From Pseudisothecium myosuroides (lineage: Eukaryota > Streptophyta > Bryopsida > Hypnales > Lembophyllaceae), in assembly GCA_951799445.1 (NCBI GenBank), contig OX637290.1, forward strand, positions 23,926,987-23,990,986: a DNA stretch of 64,000 nucleotides. Reading direction: 5' to 3'. The notes below the pieces were generated by a model that saw nothing but the letters and a program-made list of their open reading frames with translations, did not search any database and was not told the DNA's origin. Shown piece after piece: positions 46,175-57,267 of the stretch. Within the stretch, counting starts at the first letter, position 1; every line of letters starts with the position of its first letter. The translations under genes and the position numbers were made by a program.

Positions 46175-49100
46175 TCAGAAGTCATCGTCTTGATCCCAGG
46201 ACTGCTGTTCATCATACCACCATGTCTTCACAGTGCTATCATGCGAGCAGCTGCACACCCACAACAAGCATTAAAACCTAGAGCTGCAACAGCACGTATG
46301 ATCCAGGTGGCATGATCCATCACCATGTGCCTACCCCTCAGCGTTTGTTGGTGAACATTGAAATTTCAAACTACACTGTTCATTCTATTTAGTGTATGAT
46401 ACACAATTTCATAGGCCTATGATCCACTATGAACACCAAATATCAGTGTCCCTATTGGTGGATAAACCCTATTGATACTTGAGTGACTATTCACTCAAAA
46501 GCTTTTTGATGGTGGTCCCCAAAATACATAATTCATTTACTCTAAGGTAGATTAATCTGGTGTAACATTAAATAATTACTTAGCACACTAAATAGAACAA
46601 ATGTGCACTCAAATTAGACCATTACCTCACGAGGAGACTTTGGTGCGCATTCCAGACTGCTCGATAGGCAATATCAGTATGACTGTCAGGGCTGTGGCTG
46701 CCTAGCCTCTGCAATATCTCTCCTGTTGCTGCATCCCAAATGTACACAAAGCCATCCTGATACAGACAATACAAGAAATATACTGATTTAGAACTGGCAG
46801 CATTCAGCAATTACAAGACCTTCACGATAGCTACATAAAAGTATGAAAATAAATATAAAAGTAATGTGCACCATGCAAAATATGTGATACTGAGTGCGCG
46901 AACCTGAGACTTGCCAGGTCTGCACTCCTAAAGGCCCAAATTGGGTCTCATGATTTTCAGTGATTTTGAGGAGATAAGGAGATAATCTTTGATTCAATTT
47001 CATTTACTTTCTATCAACGCATGCAATGTTCTTCACTGATCCTAGTAGAAAAACAGGGCCCCATCCGAATCATTATCTTCATAGCTTGATCGACTTGGTC
47101 ATTTAAAAACCATGAATCCTTGGTCCTTTGGGGTCAAGCATGCGATTGAATGTGAAGATAAAGCTAGACATGCGAAGGACAAGTGCTTACTACTAGCTAC
47201 ATCAAAACTGTAAGGCAAGCTGAAAAATACCTCAGAACCACCAACAACAAGAGACTCGTCAGGCCCAAAACTCGCCCGCACAAAGTTTTTACTTGTATTT
47301 TGGTGGCCCTTGAACCTCCTAATAGGTCGTGCCTGGTAACATCATAAGAAAATCAAATTATCTGATTGGAAATTCGCATTGGAAATCCAGAAAAGTAGAA
47401 GTTGAATTCTCCCAAGTAAAAAGCACTACTGCTTTATCTTGCGGGAGCAAATTAGCTGATTCCACTCCCACAGAGATAGGTTCACAAGAGCAGAATGAAA
47501 TGATAAAAAATGAACAAAACCAAAACATATGTAAAGTTCAAAAACTGACCAGTCGCACATCCCAAAGCCGATTGGAATTATCCTTGGACCCGCTCAAGAG
47601 AAGACCACCAGCCTTGTTCATCTCAACCGAGGTTACCTCTGTAGGCAGTAAAAGAACACATAATTGTTACAATGAGGCTCTAGCCAAGGCCACACAGCAG
47701 CCTAGCCCTAAGTGACCAAGCTAAAAATAGAATTCCACTTTGGAAGCTAATAGTCAATCATATATATTTCTGTTGCTTAAAAATGCAGGGCATAATTTCC
47801 TTTTTCTATTCGTACACTCTTAAACCTAACTTGCAACTTCCTAAGTTATATACTTCAACTCCTATAGATATGGAAGCAACCACTCTTGGCCATGTAGGCA
47901 CTGAGGGTTTAAGAACACTTCAAGGCTGAAGACTAAGGAAATAATTAAATACCTCCCAAATGCGAGCTGTAAGTCTTCACACAGACGCCACTCACTAGAT
48001 CCCAGAACTTGATCGTGCTATCCTTCGAACTGTAATCACAGAAACTCAGAATTCAGTAAACAAATTTGCTTTCTCTGCAAAGAGTATGACAAGCTTCCAG
48101 CTCCAAGGCTCTTTATGTTTGGAAAACATAATCATTTATGCAGGTCAATAGCACTCACCCACTGATGACGAGGTTGCCTAAAGGATTGAAAATGACGCGA
48201 GAGACAGATGATTTGTGCCCACTGAAGGTGCGCAATAATACACCAGTCCGAGCGTCCCAAAGCTTCACGGTCTTATCATATCCCCCTGTCACTACATAGT
48301 TCTGCATGAACGATTCCATCATCAGATACTTGTAGAATGCCTTGACATCACGAATTGGAAATTTGGCATAGCTGGGCTGTAATAGTGAAGAGATTTACAT
48401 TAGACTGGTGGTATTTGACGCTGTAAACATCACCCTCGTGGCCAGTCAGAGTCGCTGAGCATGGGGATTTATTTGAACCTCGTAAGTTCCAAAACTGCAG
48501 GAAACCATTCCGATGTTACCACAAGATCTTATAAAATAAACTAGTGATGTGTACTTCAAGCTAGATTGAACCCTGTCAAACAACGGCCCAAAACGGGTGG
48601 AAAGTGAGTACCACGGATAGGTCCGTACATGGGAGTGAACCAGCCCTATTACCAAAGTTACCGAAAAAGGGACCTAGTAATTTCTACACAGAAAGGGCCA
48701 AAATGATCACAAAAAAACACAAAAAATAAACCAGTCGTGCTGTGTAGTAAATCCTAGCTAAAAAATGCAATCAAGACTTGTACCTTAATAGTGGAATCCC
48801 CAGAAGCACTGGCAATGAAGTCACCACTAGTACTAGAAGTTACATCCCAGATTCGAGATGTATGACCTCCTCCGCTGCCGAGTTCACCATCACCCAAAAT
48901 CCGTACACAGCGACCATCTTCCACATCCCATACTCTCAGTGTATTGTCACTGCATGGCAGTTACAAAAATTCATGACCATGCCACAGCCAGCTTTAACCC
49001 TAAATGGTAAGATTGACATATAGGTCAGCTCCATACAAAATGAATAGGGCATATATATGTTCTGCTCATCCTTTTTGGACATTGTTTTCATCCATTAGGA

Positions 49101-52100
49101 AGGTTTTGGGAACCAAAATCAAGCTGCCTTGCATTGGAAACTCGAACTATTAGGAATTAAACGACATGCATTTCCGCATATAGAGAAATACAAATGCTTA
49201 TGTGAATTTCAATCTCCACTTCATTCAAATTTCTCTATAAATAAGTATGTTCCGGTGAATGCACACATTCACTGACGGATAGTTACAATATCTACAGAGC
49301 CTAGATGAAACAGTGGCAACCATGTAATTGAGTTGTGGGGATATGCACCTTGAACCTGAGACAATTTGCGTGCCTTCTTCTCCTACAAATTCCACACATC
49401 TGCCCCAAAAAACAGATCACAAAGCATAAGACAGCAGCCCCTGCAGTCCTTAAACTAGGTGGCACAAGTGCAAAGAGCATGAAGTTACAACAGCGCAACC
49501 TGAATTGGCGATGTTATAGAGCAGACGATTGACATACTTGACATTGCTGCGATGTCCGCGAAATGTACTCTTCTGCGCATTGGGAAGAACAAAGCACGTG
49601 TAATCCTCCAGCAATCTGCCAGAACCAGTCCACCAATATGAGATGTTGCCGCCCAAAATCCCTTGCCCCTGCCCATCATCAGGTCCTGTTTCTTTCCATC
49701 AACATCTCCAGGGGGAGGGGCCAGGGCGAAATCTCCACATCAATTATTCATAGAACATATTAGAGGGTATATCTCACCGATTTGACTATGACAATACAAG
49801 GAAGATAACGGGGTCCAGTCAAAACTAAAATGAACAAAATATGAGAAGAGTGAGGTCGAGATTTACGTGGGGACACTAGGAACAACTTTGGGATGATATC
49901 TACTGAACTCGATCTGGTACCGCACTGCCTGCTTTAACAAATGAAGCAGCCTTTGTGGTTGCAACTCCTGCCTTGCAACTGTTTCAAATCATCATAGACA
50001 AGATCAGAAAATTCTTCCGTAAGCTTAGATCTGTATCACTAAATCGGAAGACAGGAGCTGTGCATTGAAACACCTGCAGGCAAAATGTTATTATAATCTC
50101 GTCTGAAACAAAATGACCAGATTTCATAGCTCTAATCCAGCTTGAAAATTATACAGGTTCGAACTAGGCAGACATCAGAACATTCTTGAGTAATAGTAGC
50201 GGTATGGCACCTTTTGAGAAGCGTGCCAACTAAGAGTTATTTAGAACAAAAGTCATGCCAAATCAGGAAATTAAAGCTTTAATCTCTCACGTGAAGACAG
50301 TGGCTCAATGACTTGTTCAAATTGAGCTCAATTTTGCAGAGCAAGGAGTGCAGGATCCCTTTTCATGTGTTAGGGGTTCCTTTTCATACTAGTTCAAGGG
50401 TGCTCAACACATGTGCTCAACAAGGGCTCCCTAGAATGTTATGATCACCGCTGAAACATTAACGAATTTCACTCTGCAGGGATCGTCAAGCACAAGAAGA
50501 CCTGTCTGAAAACATCAATGAAACTCAACTGGATAGAAGCTGCATTTTAAATTCACACCTGCAATATCATTATTTTCAATCTCCAGCATAGAAGAAAACT
50601 GATCCACGAGTTTTTCTCTGTACAAGACACAGAACTAGTAAATTAATACACAAATAAGGTCCCATTCTTCAAACCCCATTCTTCAATTATTTTTCAACAA
50701 GCAAGATCCAACCTCTTCATGTACTAATCAGCTTATCAATAACATGTACTCAGCACATACACTTCTACCTCCTTATCAGGAGAATACACATCTCATACAA
50801 GGACCATAGATTTCAGATATAATCTAATACAGCATGTTGATCGATTGTGTCACAAAGCAAAGAGAAAGGCCACTAAGATTATTGAGCAAATGGGAAGTAC
50901 CTCGAACTTGCAACACCCTCCCAACTCTTGAAAAAAGGTGCATCTTGAATTGACTTGCAGGTCAGAAGGTAGCATAAGTCCTTAAACTCGTTGTGCAAAC
51001 TTCCCATTTGCTCCAACGGTTTTAACCTCTTGGTTAACAATGCAAACGCCTACATCAAGCATAATACACAAGCATAAGAACACAAATCCGAAAAATGTTT
51101 TGCGACTTATTTAACGGGAAAACAAATAATTCTGCGTCAAGTTTCACAATCTGAGTACCTTTTGATACTCCAGCTGCTCAATCAGCTCGAGATACTGCTG
51201 CTTATAGACAGTGTACAGAAAGTGCTTGTGATCTTTCAGAGGCGTTTTCTGGACCAACTTCTCCATCTCCACCCATTCACCATCTACACCAAACAAATCC
51301 AGGACAAATTTATGATCATAATCTGACTCATCCCCTCAAAACGAACCACCAGAGAAGTGATAGCAGGAGCATGTAAGAAAGGCAAATGTACCCAAGATAG
51401 CCGCCTTGATGCGCTTGAAATGAGATCGGTTCCGCAAATTCTCAGTGAAACGCACACTAGCTTCGTCCTGTATTGTCATGATGGACGCAGCATAACCCTC
51501 GTCCTGCAGGTACTGGACTATCATTCGCACCACATCCTGCAATCCCACGTCCTTGTCATGATTCATACCAAGAACTTAAAATAGATTGAAGGTGCAAATT
51601 TCGACGTTGAAACACAAAACAAAAATCGAAATGTGTGGGCACTCATTTTCAGAAAATTCAGAAAATTCCATCCATCAAAATATTCTTTATCATAGTGGCA
51701 AAAAGACCACAACAGATTGAAAACGCAATCGTCATGTTACAAGTACAAAACAACCATAAAAAACTTGTACACAGTGCGATTCAGCCACTTATCGCACTTC
51801 AGAAGCGCCGTCCATCACAAGCTCTTACCACAATTTACAACAAAAACTTAAAAACTGAAGACACAATTGCAAATAGTGAACAAACACAAAAATTCAAGAA
51901 ATCCAGAACAAACATGTGATTAGTAGACTGTGTCATTATTATCATCACTTTATTTTCCCATCACTACTCTCATAAATCAAGCAACTACCTCCTTAATTTT
52001 AGGGTCATCATGGTCGAAAATCGCATCGTCGTTGCCGATTGTCCGTCGCGGCGGCCCAGCATAAACAGCAGCTCGTGCTCTCTCCGTAAGATCCACATTG

Positions 52101-52397
52101 TCGCTACCGTTCACCTCCTGCCTGAAATTACGAATCCCAAGGCGAATTTGCGAAATTCCATATACGATCAAAGTGAATGCGCACAGCAATAAGCCCTAAG
52201 AAAGAAACAGCAGGAGATCTAACTACCTAAAGGCGAGTACACCGGAGATAGAGATTTCTGTAATTTTGCATTTACAATATTTCCAAAAAACAGTAAGGAT
52301 TGATTGAGAGAGAGTACCTGGACGTGGAGGACGCCGACGAAGAAGAGCACAACGACGGACCTTGATCAAACGACGACAAAGGCGCACCATCCGCCAT
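46175..52397 (-). CDS. LisH/CTLH/WD40-repeat protein
   Basis: Seventeen exons, read from 52397 down, join in phase to 603 residues: 52318-52397, 51989-52121, 51392-51536, 51159-51283, 50901-51049, 50559-50617, 49867-49978, 49538-49615, 49349-49399, 48784-48949, 48399-48494, 48159-48301, 47953-48029, 47550-47638, 47231-47332, 46626-46756, 46175-46250. A low-complexity N-terminus (MADGAPLSSF) precedes a LisH motif at about 72-100 (DVVRMIVQYLQDEGYAAS) and a CTLH-like helical region to about 240. A seven-bladed WD40 propeller starts near residue 283 (FRGHRSNVK) and ends WWYDEQQSWDQDDDF. Such proteins act as scaffolds, often in CTLH-type ubiquitin-ligase or transcription complexes; which one is not visible here. 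A glycine-rich insert (GDGELGSGGG) sits between the first blades. The start at 52397 is favoured over the internal methionine at 51566 because the first two exons splice in phase. Confidence 0.9.
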
Positions 52398-52447
52398 CTC
52401 GGTCGGAAGCAAGCTCCTCACACAACCATCACCATCGCTTTCTTCTT

Positions 52448-52470
52448 CTGCTGCTGCTGCTGCTGCTGCT
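52448..52470. repeat. Trinucleotide repeat upstream of the WD40 start
   Basis: Seven to eight CTG units on the plus strand, read as CAG in the sense of the WD40 gene. They lie about 50 bases upstream of its ATG, probably in the 5' UTR. Confidence 0.9.
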
Positions 52471-53130
52471 CAATTTCTAGCCTCGATGTTTTCCAATTTC
52501 CTAACGCAACACCGAAGACTTCAATCTATGAAAGAGTTTCAAAGTACTAGAGATGCCCTACCGGCCGGCCAACCCCCTTACAAAAAAAATTTTAAAAAGT
52601 TTGAAGACGATTCTCGAAATCCGAATACCTAAATACTGGATTGATCATCTCGAAGAAGAGACTCCCTGCAGATGCTCGAGAAACAAAAACAAAATTAGCC
52701 ACCAAGAATTCTTTCGTCCGGATTTCGTTCTCGGTTGCTTGAGGTCTTTGCGGTCTTAGGTCCTCGGGAGGTCGGGGGACCCTTTGCCGTGGCATTCATT
52801 AGGAGACGGAGGCTTTTTATACTACCGGTGATAATAATAATCATGTGAATTTCAGATGACCATGGCAGGGTAAATTTTTGGCATGTGGCTCATGTGGCGA
52901 TTGTCTGTAAGAAAAAGACACCAATTTATTCTATTTTTAATGATGATTTTTCATTCATGTTTCATAGTTTACTATAATAATAATAATAATAACAATAAAA
53001 AATTGGCAAATCTCCAAATTTAGTAAAAAAAACTCCAAAAACCTCTTGTCTTAAAGGACTTTTCAAGGTTGGTTTTCGGTGATACATTGCCACAAACAAA
53101 TGCGCTAAGCTATAGTTGTGTGAATTTATG
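52471..53130. other. Upstream region of the WD40 gene
   Basis: Probable promoter of the minus-strand gene in the first 300 bases. A (TAA)n stretch lies at about 52976-53000. No other gene was recognised. Confidence 0.4.
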
Positions 53131-53560
53131 CTAATCTAGCCCCTAAAGGACCGTTGACCCTTCAGGGGACAAATGCAATTTTGGGCAGGTACCTACAAGC
53201 TGAATTTTTGTCATGATTTTTTGAATTTTTTTTGAAGATAGAAAAACTAATAAGCTTTGTGGGTATATAATTTTTTTCACAATCGATGCCCAGGAACAAT
53301 AGTTATGATCAAATAAGCTCAAAACAAGAGACGGGGGCCAACCTGGGTAGCAAAAAAAAATTTGCAAAAATTTGAAATTTTTTTTTGTATATTTTTTTCT
53401 CATAGATTATATTTTTGTCTATCTGGAAAGCTTTGATTCATTTCATTGAATTTATTATGAGAAAGTTATGGACAATCTTGTTTTTTGGGCAGTAAGAGCA
53501 TCTTCTTGAAAAAAAATAACTTGTAGGATTCATTTCTAAATGCAATTTCAAAATAGTGTG
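53131..53560. mobile_element. TTAA-type MITE fragment, left half of the element-A type
   Basis: Matches 6260-6660 closely: CCCCTAAAGGACCGTTG at the left end, ACAAATGCAATTTTGGGCAGGTAC, AAGCTTTGTGGG and CAAATAAGCTCAAAACAAG. The preceding bases read CTAG and not TTAA. Homology stops near 53550, so the right half is lost. Confidence 0.7.
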
Positions 53561-53862
53561 AACCATATCATTATTCAAATTTAAAATATTCAAATGTTCA
53601 CACTAATTGAACTAACTTGTGTAGTGCATGTGACACTAATTGAGGATTTTCAATAATTGTATCCCTAAAATAATCATGAATGTATTGCTTTAGGGATTCA
53701 TTGAGTATAGTAAAGTTCACTATAGCAATGGATTTACAGTAAATTTTCTTTTTTAATTTTGTAACGACACTAATATTATTTCCTCACTAAAAAAAATCAT
53801 TGTAGTTCTGGAATTAGAATGTTTTATAGTAAATAGCATTTTTGACTATTAAAAGATATAGT

Positions 53863-54997
53863 CACTACAAGAGAAAGGGGTGTTTAAAATATAGTCCTAG
53901 TAGTATAGTCCTATAAGTAATGATCTTTTAGGAGATTATTAGTATAATTTTACTGAAAACACATGATTGTATTTCTAGTAAAATTTCACTAAAAATCTTC
54001 TTAAAGGTCATTACTTATAGGACTATACTACTAGGACTATACTTAATTTCTAAATGCCCACACACCGTTTTTTGGCAACATGGTGATTTTGGGTGGTTCA
54101 CTACAAATGGAGTTTCAATTTTTTTCCTTTAAAATTTTCACACAACATGTGCCCCAAGAGTAGCTTTAAGGCCCAACAATTTTCATAACTTTTGACTACA
54201 TGGTTAAAAAGTTATTGCATAATATGTAATTTTCATTGCTTGGAGAGCAGCTCAAAAAATTCTTGAAAAATCACTTTTTTCAAAAATAAAAACTTGAAAT
54301 TGGTTTTCTATTTTTATATGTACATGGAAAGCTTTGAATCATTCCATTTTGATCAATGAGATGAAAATTATGAAGAGTTTTAGTTTGCGGGCAGTTATGT
54401 TTTCTCTACCCTAAAATAAACTTTGAAGTCCTTTATTTTACTAAATTTTCAACATTTTGGAAAAAAATAAAATCTTAGGATGTGGATTTTTTATTATAAC
54501 ATTACAACCATTGGGATTGGCATTTTTCAATTCCATAACTCAATTCTTAACAATTTAGTATTTTGAATCATTATCTACTTCTTTCTACTTATTATTTTTT
54601 CCTACATGTTATACAATTCCAAATTATCTACAATTTTCAAGCATGTAGCCAACTTGCCTTGAAGAATGAATTCAAAGAAGCAACAATATTCATTGCACAT
54701 TTTTTTCGTACAAATGTGACCTTGTGAAGTGCAACTGCCTTGTTTTTCACAAGGTAAAAAAAGGATTTTTGTCAAATTCAAACACTAATATCTTACAATC
54801 CACGGAGTGAAAAATTTTGAAATTTTTTCCACATCTTCTCAACCTAACTTACTACAAGATCCTATGATTATTTATGACCAAAAATGTGTTTTCTCTAAAA
54901 TTTGGTACTTGTACTAGAAATAGCAGTTTTGGAGCGGTTTTGGTGACAACATAGTGAAAAACATTTAAGGGTTAAGATGCCCCTTTCTCTTGTAGTG
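53863..54997. mobile_element. Foldback MITE with CACTACAAGAGAAAGGGG ends, split by a TTAA element
   Basis: The left end CACTACAAGAGAAAGGGG is exactly inverted at the right as CCCCTTTCTCTTGTAGTG. Arms TATAGTCCTAGTAGTATAGTCC and its complement fold together. Without the 54043-54975 insertion this is an element of about 200 bp. The flanks GATATAGT and ACCATATC continue the inverted repeat imperfectly, so the true outer limit and target duplication are uncertain. Confidence 0.85.
54043..54975. mobile_element. TTAA-flanked (piggyBac-type) MITE, element E, nested
   Basis: TTAA at 54043-54046 and 54972-54975 bounds 925 bp. Ends are TTTCTAAATG and CATTTAAGGG, decayed relative to CCCCTAAAGG. The interior is an inverted copy of element B: CATGTGCCCCAAGAGTAGC, CCATTGGGATTGGCATTTTTC and ACAAATGTGACCTTGTGAAG. 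It sits in the right arm of the surrounding foldback MITE. Removing the insert plus one TTAA makes that arm pair with the left arm, where the matching place reads TTTAAAATATAG. Confidence 0.9.
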
Positions 54998-55658
54998 ACC
55001 ATATCTTTCAATATTATATCAATGTTGCAAGCTAATTGGTTTGTTTATACAATGAGTAACTTCAAGAAAAAAATAGTCATACATAAATATCATGAATCAT
55101 AGCATATTTGCAAGTATTACAAAGTCGCCTATCCAAGTGTTTGTACTCATGTAGTCAAAATTGGCCATAGTAGACAAAATTGTTGTAATAACATGATAAT
55201 CAATACATCAAACCCTTGCATTAAAATCATCAAGCTAGGAGTGACCATGCTAGTCATATTACTGCAAAACAGTCCAAAATTGAATTTCTAATATATAGGG
55301 ATGTACTTCATCCATTTTTTGAAGCTTCTACCAAAGTTTTTTTGGAAGACAATACAATATTCCATTTCACAAGATCTAATTTGTCCAAGTAGGTCCTTCG
55401 AAACATTAGCCAGAGCAACGGGGGCACAAAATAAATATTGTTCCTCCTAAGCATGGTTTCTACTTAAAGCTCTTGAAATCATTCATAAAGATATGTTTGC
55501 ACTTGGTGTTAAAGAATGTTATTACTAAGGGTCTTACAAACAAATTTATACCTACTTCTCGACCGGATTCACATCCCCAATGGATGCCTAAATTCTTCAG
55601 AAATGAAGCAATCCTATTGGTTGAATTGGGTGGTTTTGAAATGGGGCAAACAATCCGG
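54998..55658. other. AT-rich intergenic DNA upstream of CTF8
   Basis: No gene recognised. An ORF near 55473-55667 has some coding-like composition but no family features. Confidence 0.35.
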
Positions 55659-55710
55659 AAACCCTAATATAAAGCGCGCGAAGTGCCACGTCTGATTTTT
55701 CCCGCCAAAA
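55659..55710 (+). promoter_or_regulatory. Telo-box, TATA-like and E2F-type motifs of the CTF8 promoter
   Basis: AAACCCTAA (telo-box) at 55659-55667 overlaps a TATA-like AATATAAAG at 55666-55674. The E2F consensus TTTCCCGCC lies at 55698-55706, within TTTTTCCCGCCAAAA. Both motifs are known from plant S-phase and cell-cycle promoters. They lie about 300 bases before the CTF8 start codon, which suits a replication gene. Binding is inferred from sequence only. Confidence 0.65.
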
Positions 55711-56002
55711 CTCCGTCACTCAGGAAACACCAGAGTATTTTGGTATCGTGTAGACCGTGAAGAATCGGCGTAGCAATTTCCAAAGGCGCGTGACATCCGA
55801 TGTTATAAAAATCACTTGCACAGAAATGCGCGTGACACCCAATTTTGCAGAAATCACAGACCTTTCGAAATCTCTTCAGAAATGGTCGTGTATTGAACTC
55901 CTGCCACCCACCATCCCTTTCCTTTCGTTTCCACAGTGCTGGATGGCGTGGTGATGCTTACTACTGGAGCCTGAAACAAAAAATAAGTTTAGGCGAGACT
56001 CG

Positions 56003-57267
56003 ATGCAGATTCCAGTTCGATGCAGCTGCGGGGAATGCAAGGATTGGGCCATGGTGGAGCTTCAAGGCTCCCTGGAGATTCAGCATTCCGCCAGCCTTCA
56101 CAATCTCGCCATCGGATCACTCTGCCGCACTTCCGCAGTACAGTACAATTCCTCTGCTTTCTATTCCGAATGTGGTTGGGATGGGAAGGTTCTTGTGGTT
56201 CTTGTATTAGGGTTTTGGGTTTCTTAGACTGGAGCAGAAGATTTTGGTAACGGAAATGTAGATTCATGTTTGAGTAGGTCGTGTGGAGACTGTTTTGTTC
56301 CAATTTTGGTTATTTATTGGCCAAGGATTGCGATGTTCTTTGGTAATGTAAAATTTGGATTATGGCGTGTACTCAACTTCTCAACTGAGATTTTTTGCTC
56401 ACTTCTCCACCAAGTAGGATGTTGGAGAGCTACTGAAAATGCAGTTTTCCTTTTGAGTATTGAGGTTGCAGCAAGTGATTTGCAGGTTTGTGATAGCAGG
56501 ATACATAGAGAGCTGACAAGCAGTTTTTTGGGGTTTTGAGCTTTCTTGCTCATTTTTAAGTCAATTATGCGAGTGATGGCTTGTTGGAAGACTGTGAACA
56601 AAGTGCTTCTACGAAGCCATTACATTCTGATGCTCAGGTCGCAACGAAGTTTGTGGCTAGGGTTTTGAATGATATCAGCACAGCGTATTTTGATGCTTTT
56701 GTTTTGTTTCTGGCGTCATTGACCTGAAATGAATGTGCACGCAGAGCGCATACAAATTGATCATTGGTTACCATGAGATTGAAGGCACAAAAGTGACACT
56801 GAAGAAGCCTCTGGTGATTTTGAAGAAGGTGAAGGAGGGCTCCGATGACATGGAGATCGATTCTGTAGCTAGCGGTGATGCAACATCTGCTCCAGTGGAG
56901 ATGCATGTCGTCGGCATCATCAGGCATAAGCTTCTCTTCAAGAGCAGACCAAAGGCTCTCATTTCAAGTAAGTTCATTTGTATGTGTTTCATGTGATAGA
57001 AGACTGTGTTGCTTGTCTAGCGAATGTCAAATTACTGTTCAAATTCCTTGTGCGAATAAGAGTTGCTGACCGGGCATTCAAAATGGGGTGTTTTTTCTAC
57101 AATTGGGAACCGAGACTTTGCTATATGTAATGTTTTTGTTTTTGAGGGTATAGAATGGCACTCTTTTAATTTCTATAACTTGTTGTGGGCTTGTTGCAGA
57201 GCAAGAGGTGAAACCCAAGAAACAGCGGACATTACCAGGTCCTCTTGTAGCACAATCCACAACATGA
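56003..57267 (+). CDS. CTF8: Chromosome transmission fidelity protein 8 (CTF8)
   Basis: Three exons (56003-56137, 56745-56967, 57200-57267) in phase encode 141 residues, the usual small size. CTF8 forms the CTF18-RFC clamp loader with DCC1 and CTF18 and acts on PCNA during replication and sister-chromatid cohesion. The start MQIPVRC and the block DWAMVELQGSLE are typical. LCRTSA then joins SAYKLIIGYHEIEGTKV, KKPLVILKK and the conserved GIIRHKLLFKSRPKALIS. The C-terminus KQEVKPKKQR is basic. A run of about 20 acidic and small residues (GSDDMEIDSVASGD) fills a variable loop. A GT donor directly after GCA at 56137 fits the family better than reading on in frame. E2F and telo-box motifs upstream suggest S-phase expression. 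Confidence 0.93.

Noticed and set aside
51336..51566. Methionine at 51566 as start of the WD40 protein
   Set aside because: Two upstream exons with good splice sites join in phase to the GAT codon at 51536, and the methionine lies in the skipped intron sequence.
52362..52550. Cysteine-run ORF at the WD40 gene start
   Set aside because: The cysteine run is the CTG repeat read in the wrong strand; the minus strand is the coding one.
53863..54997. A single 1.1-kb CACTA transposon
   Set aside because: The outer 3-bp flanks do not match (AGT and ACC), and most of the length is a TTAA-flanked element inserted in a short foldback MITE.
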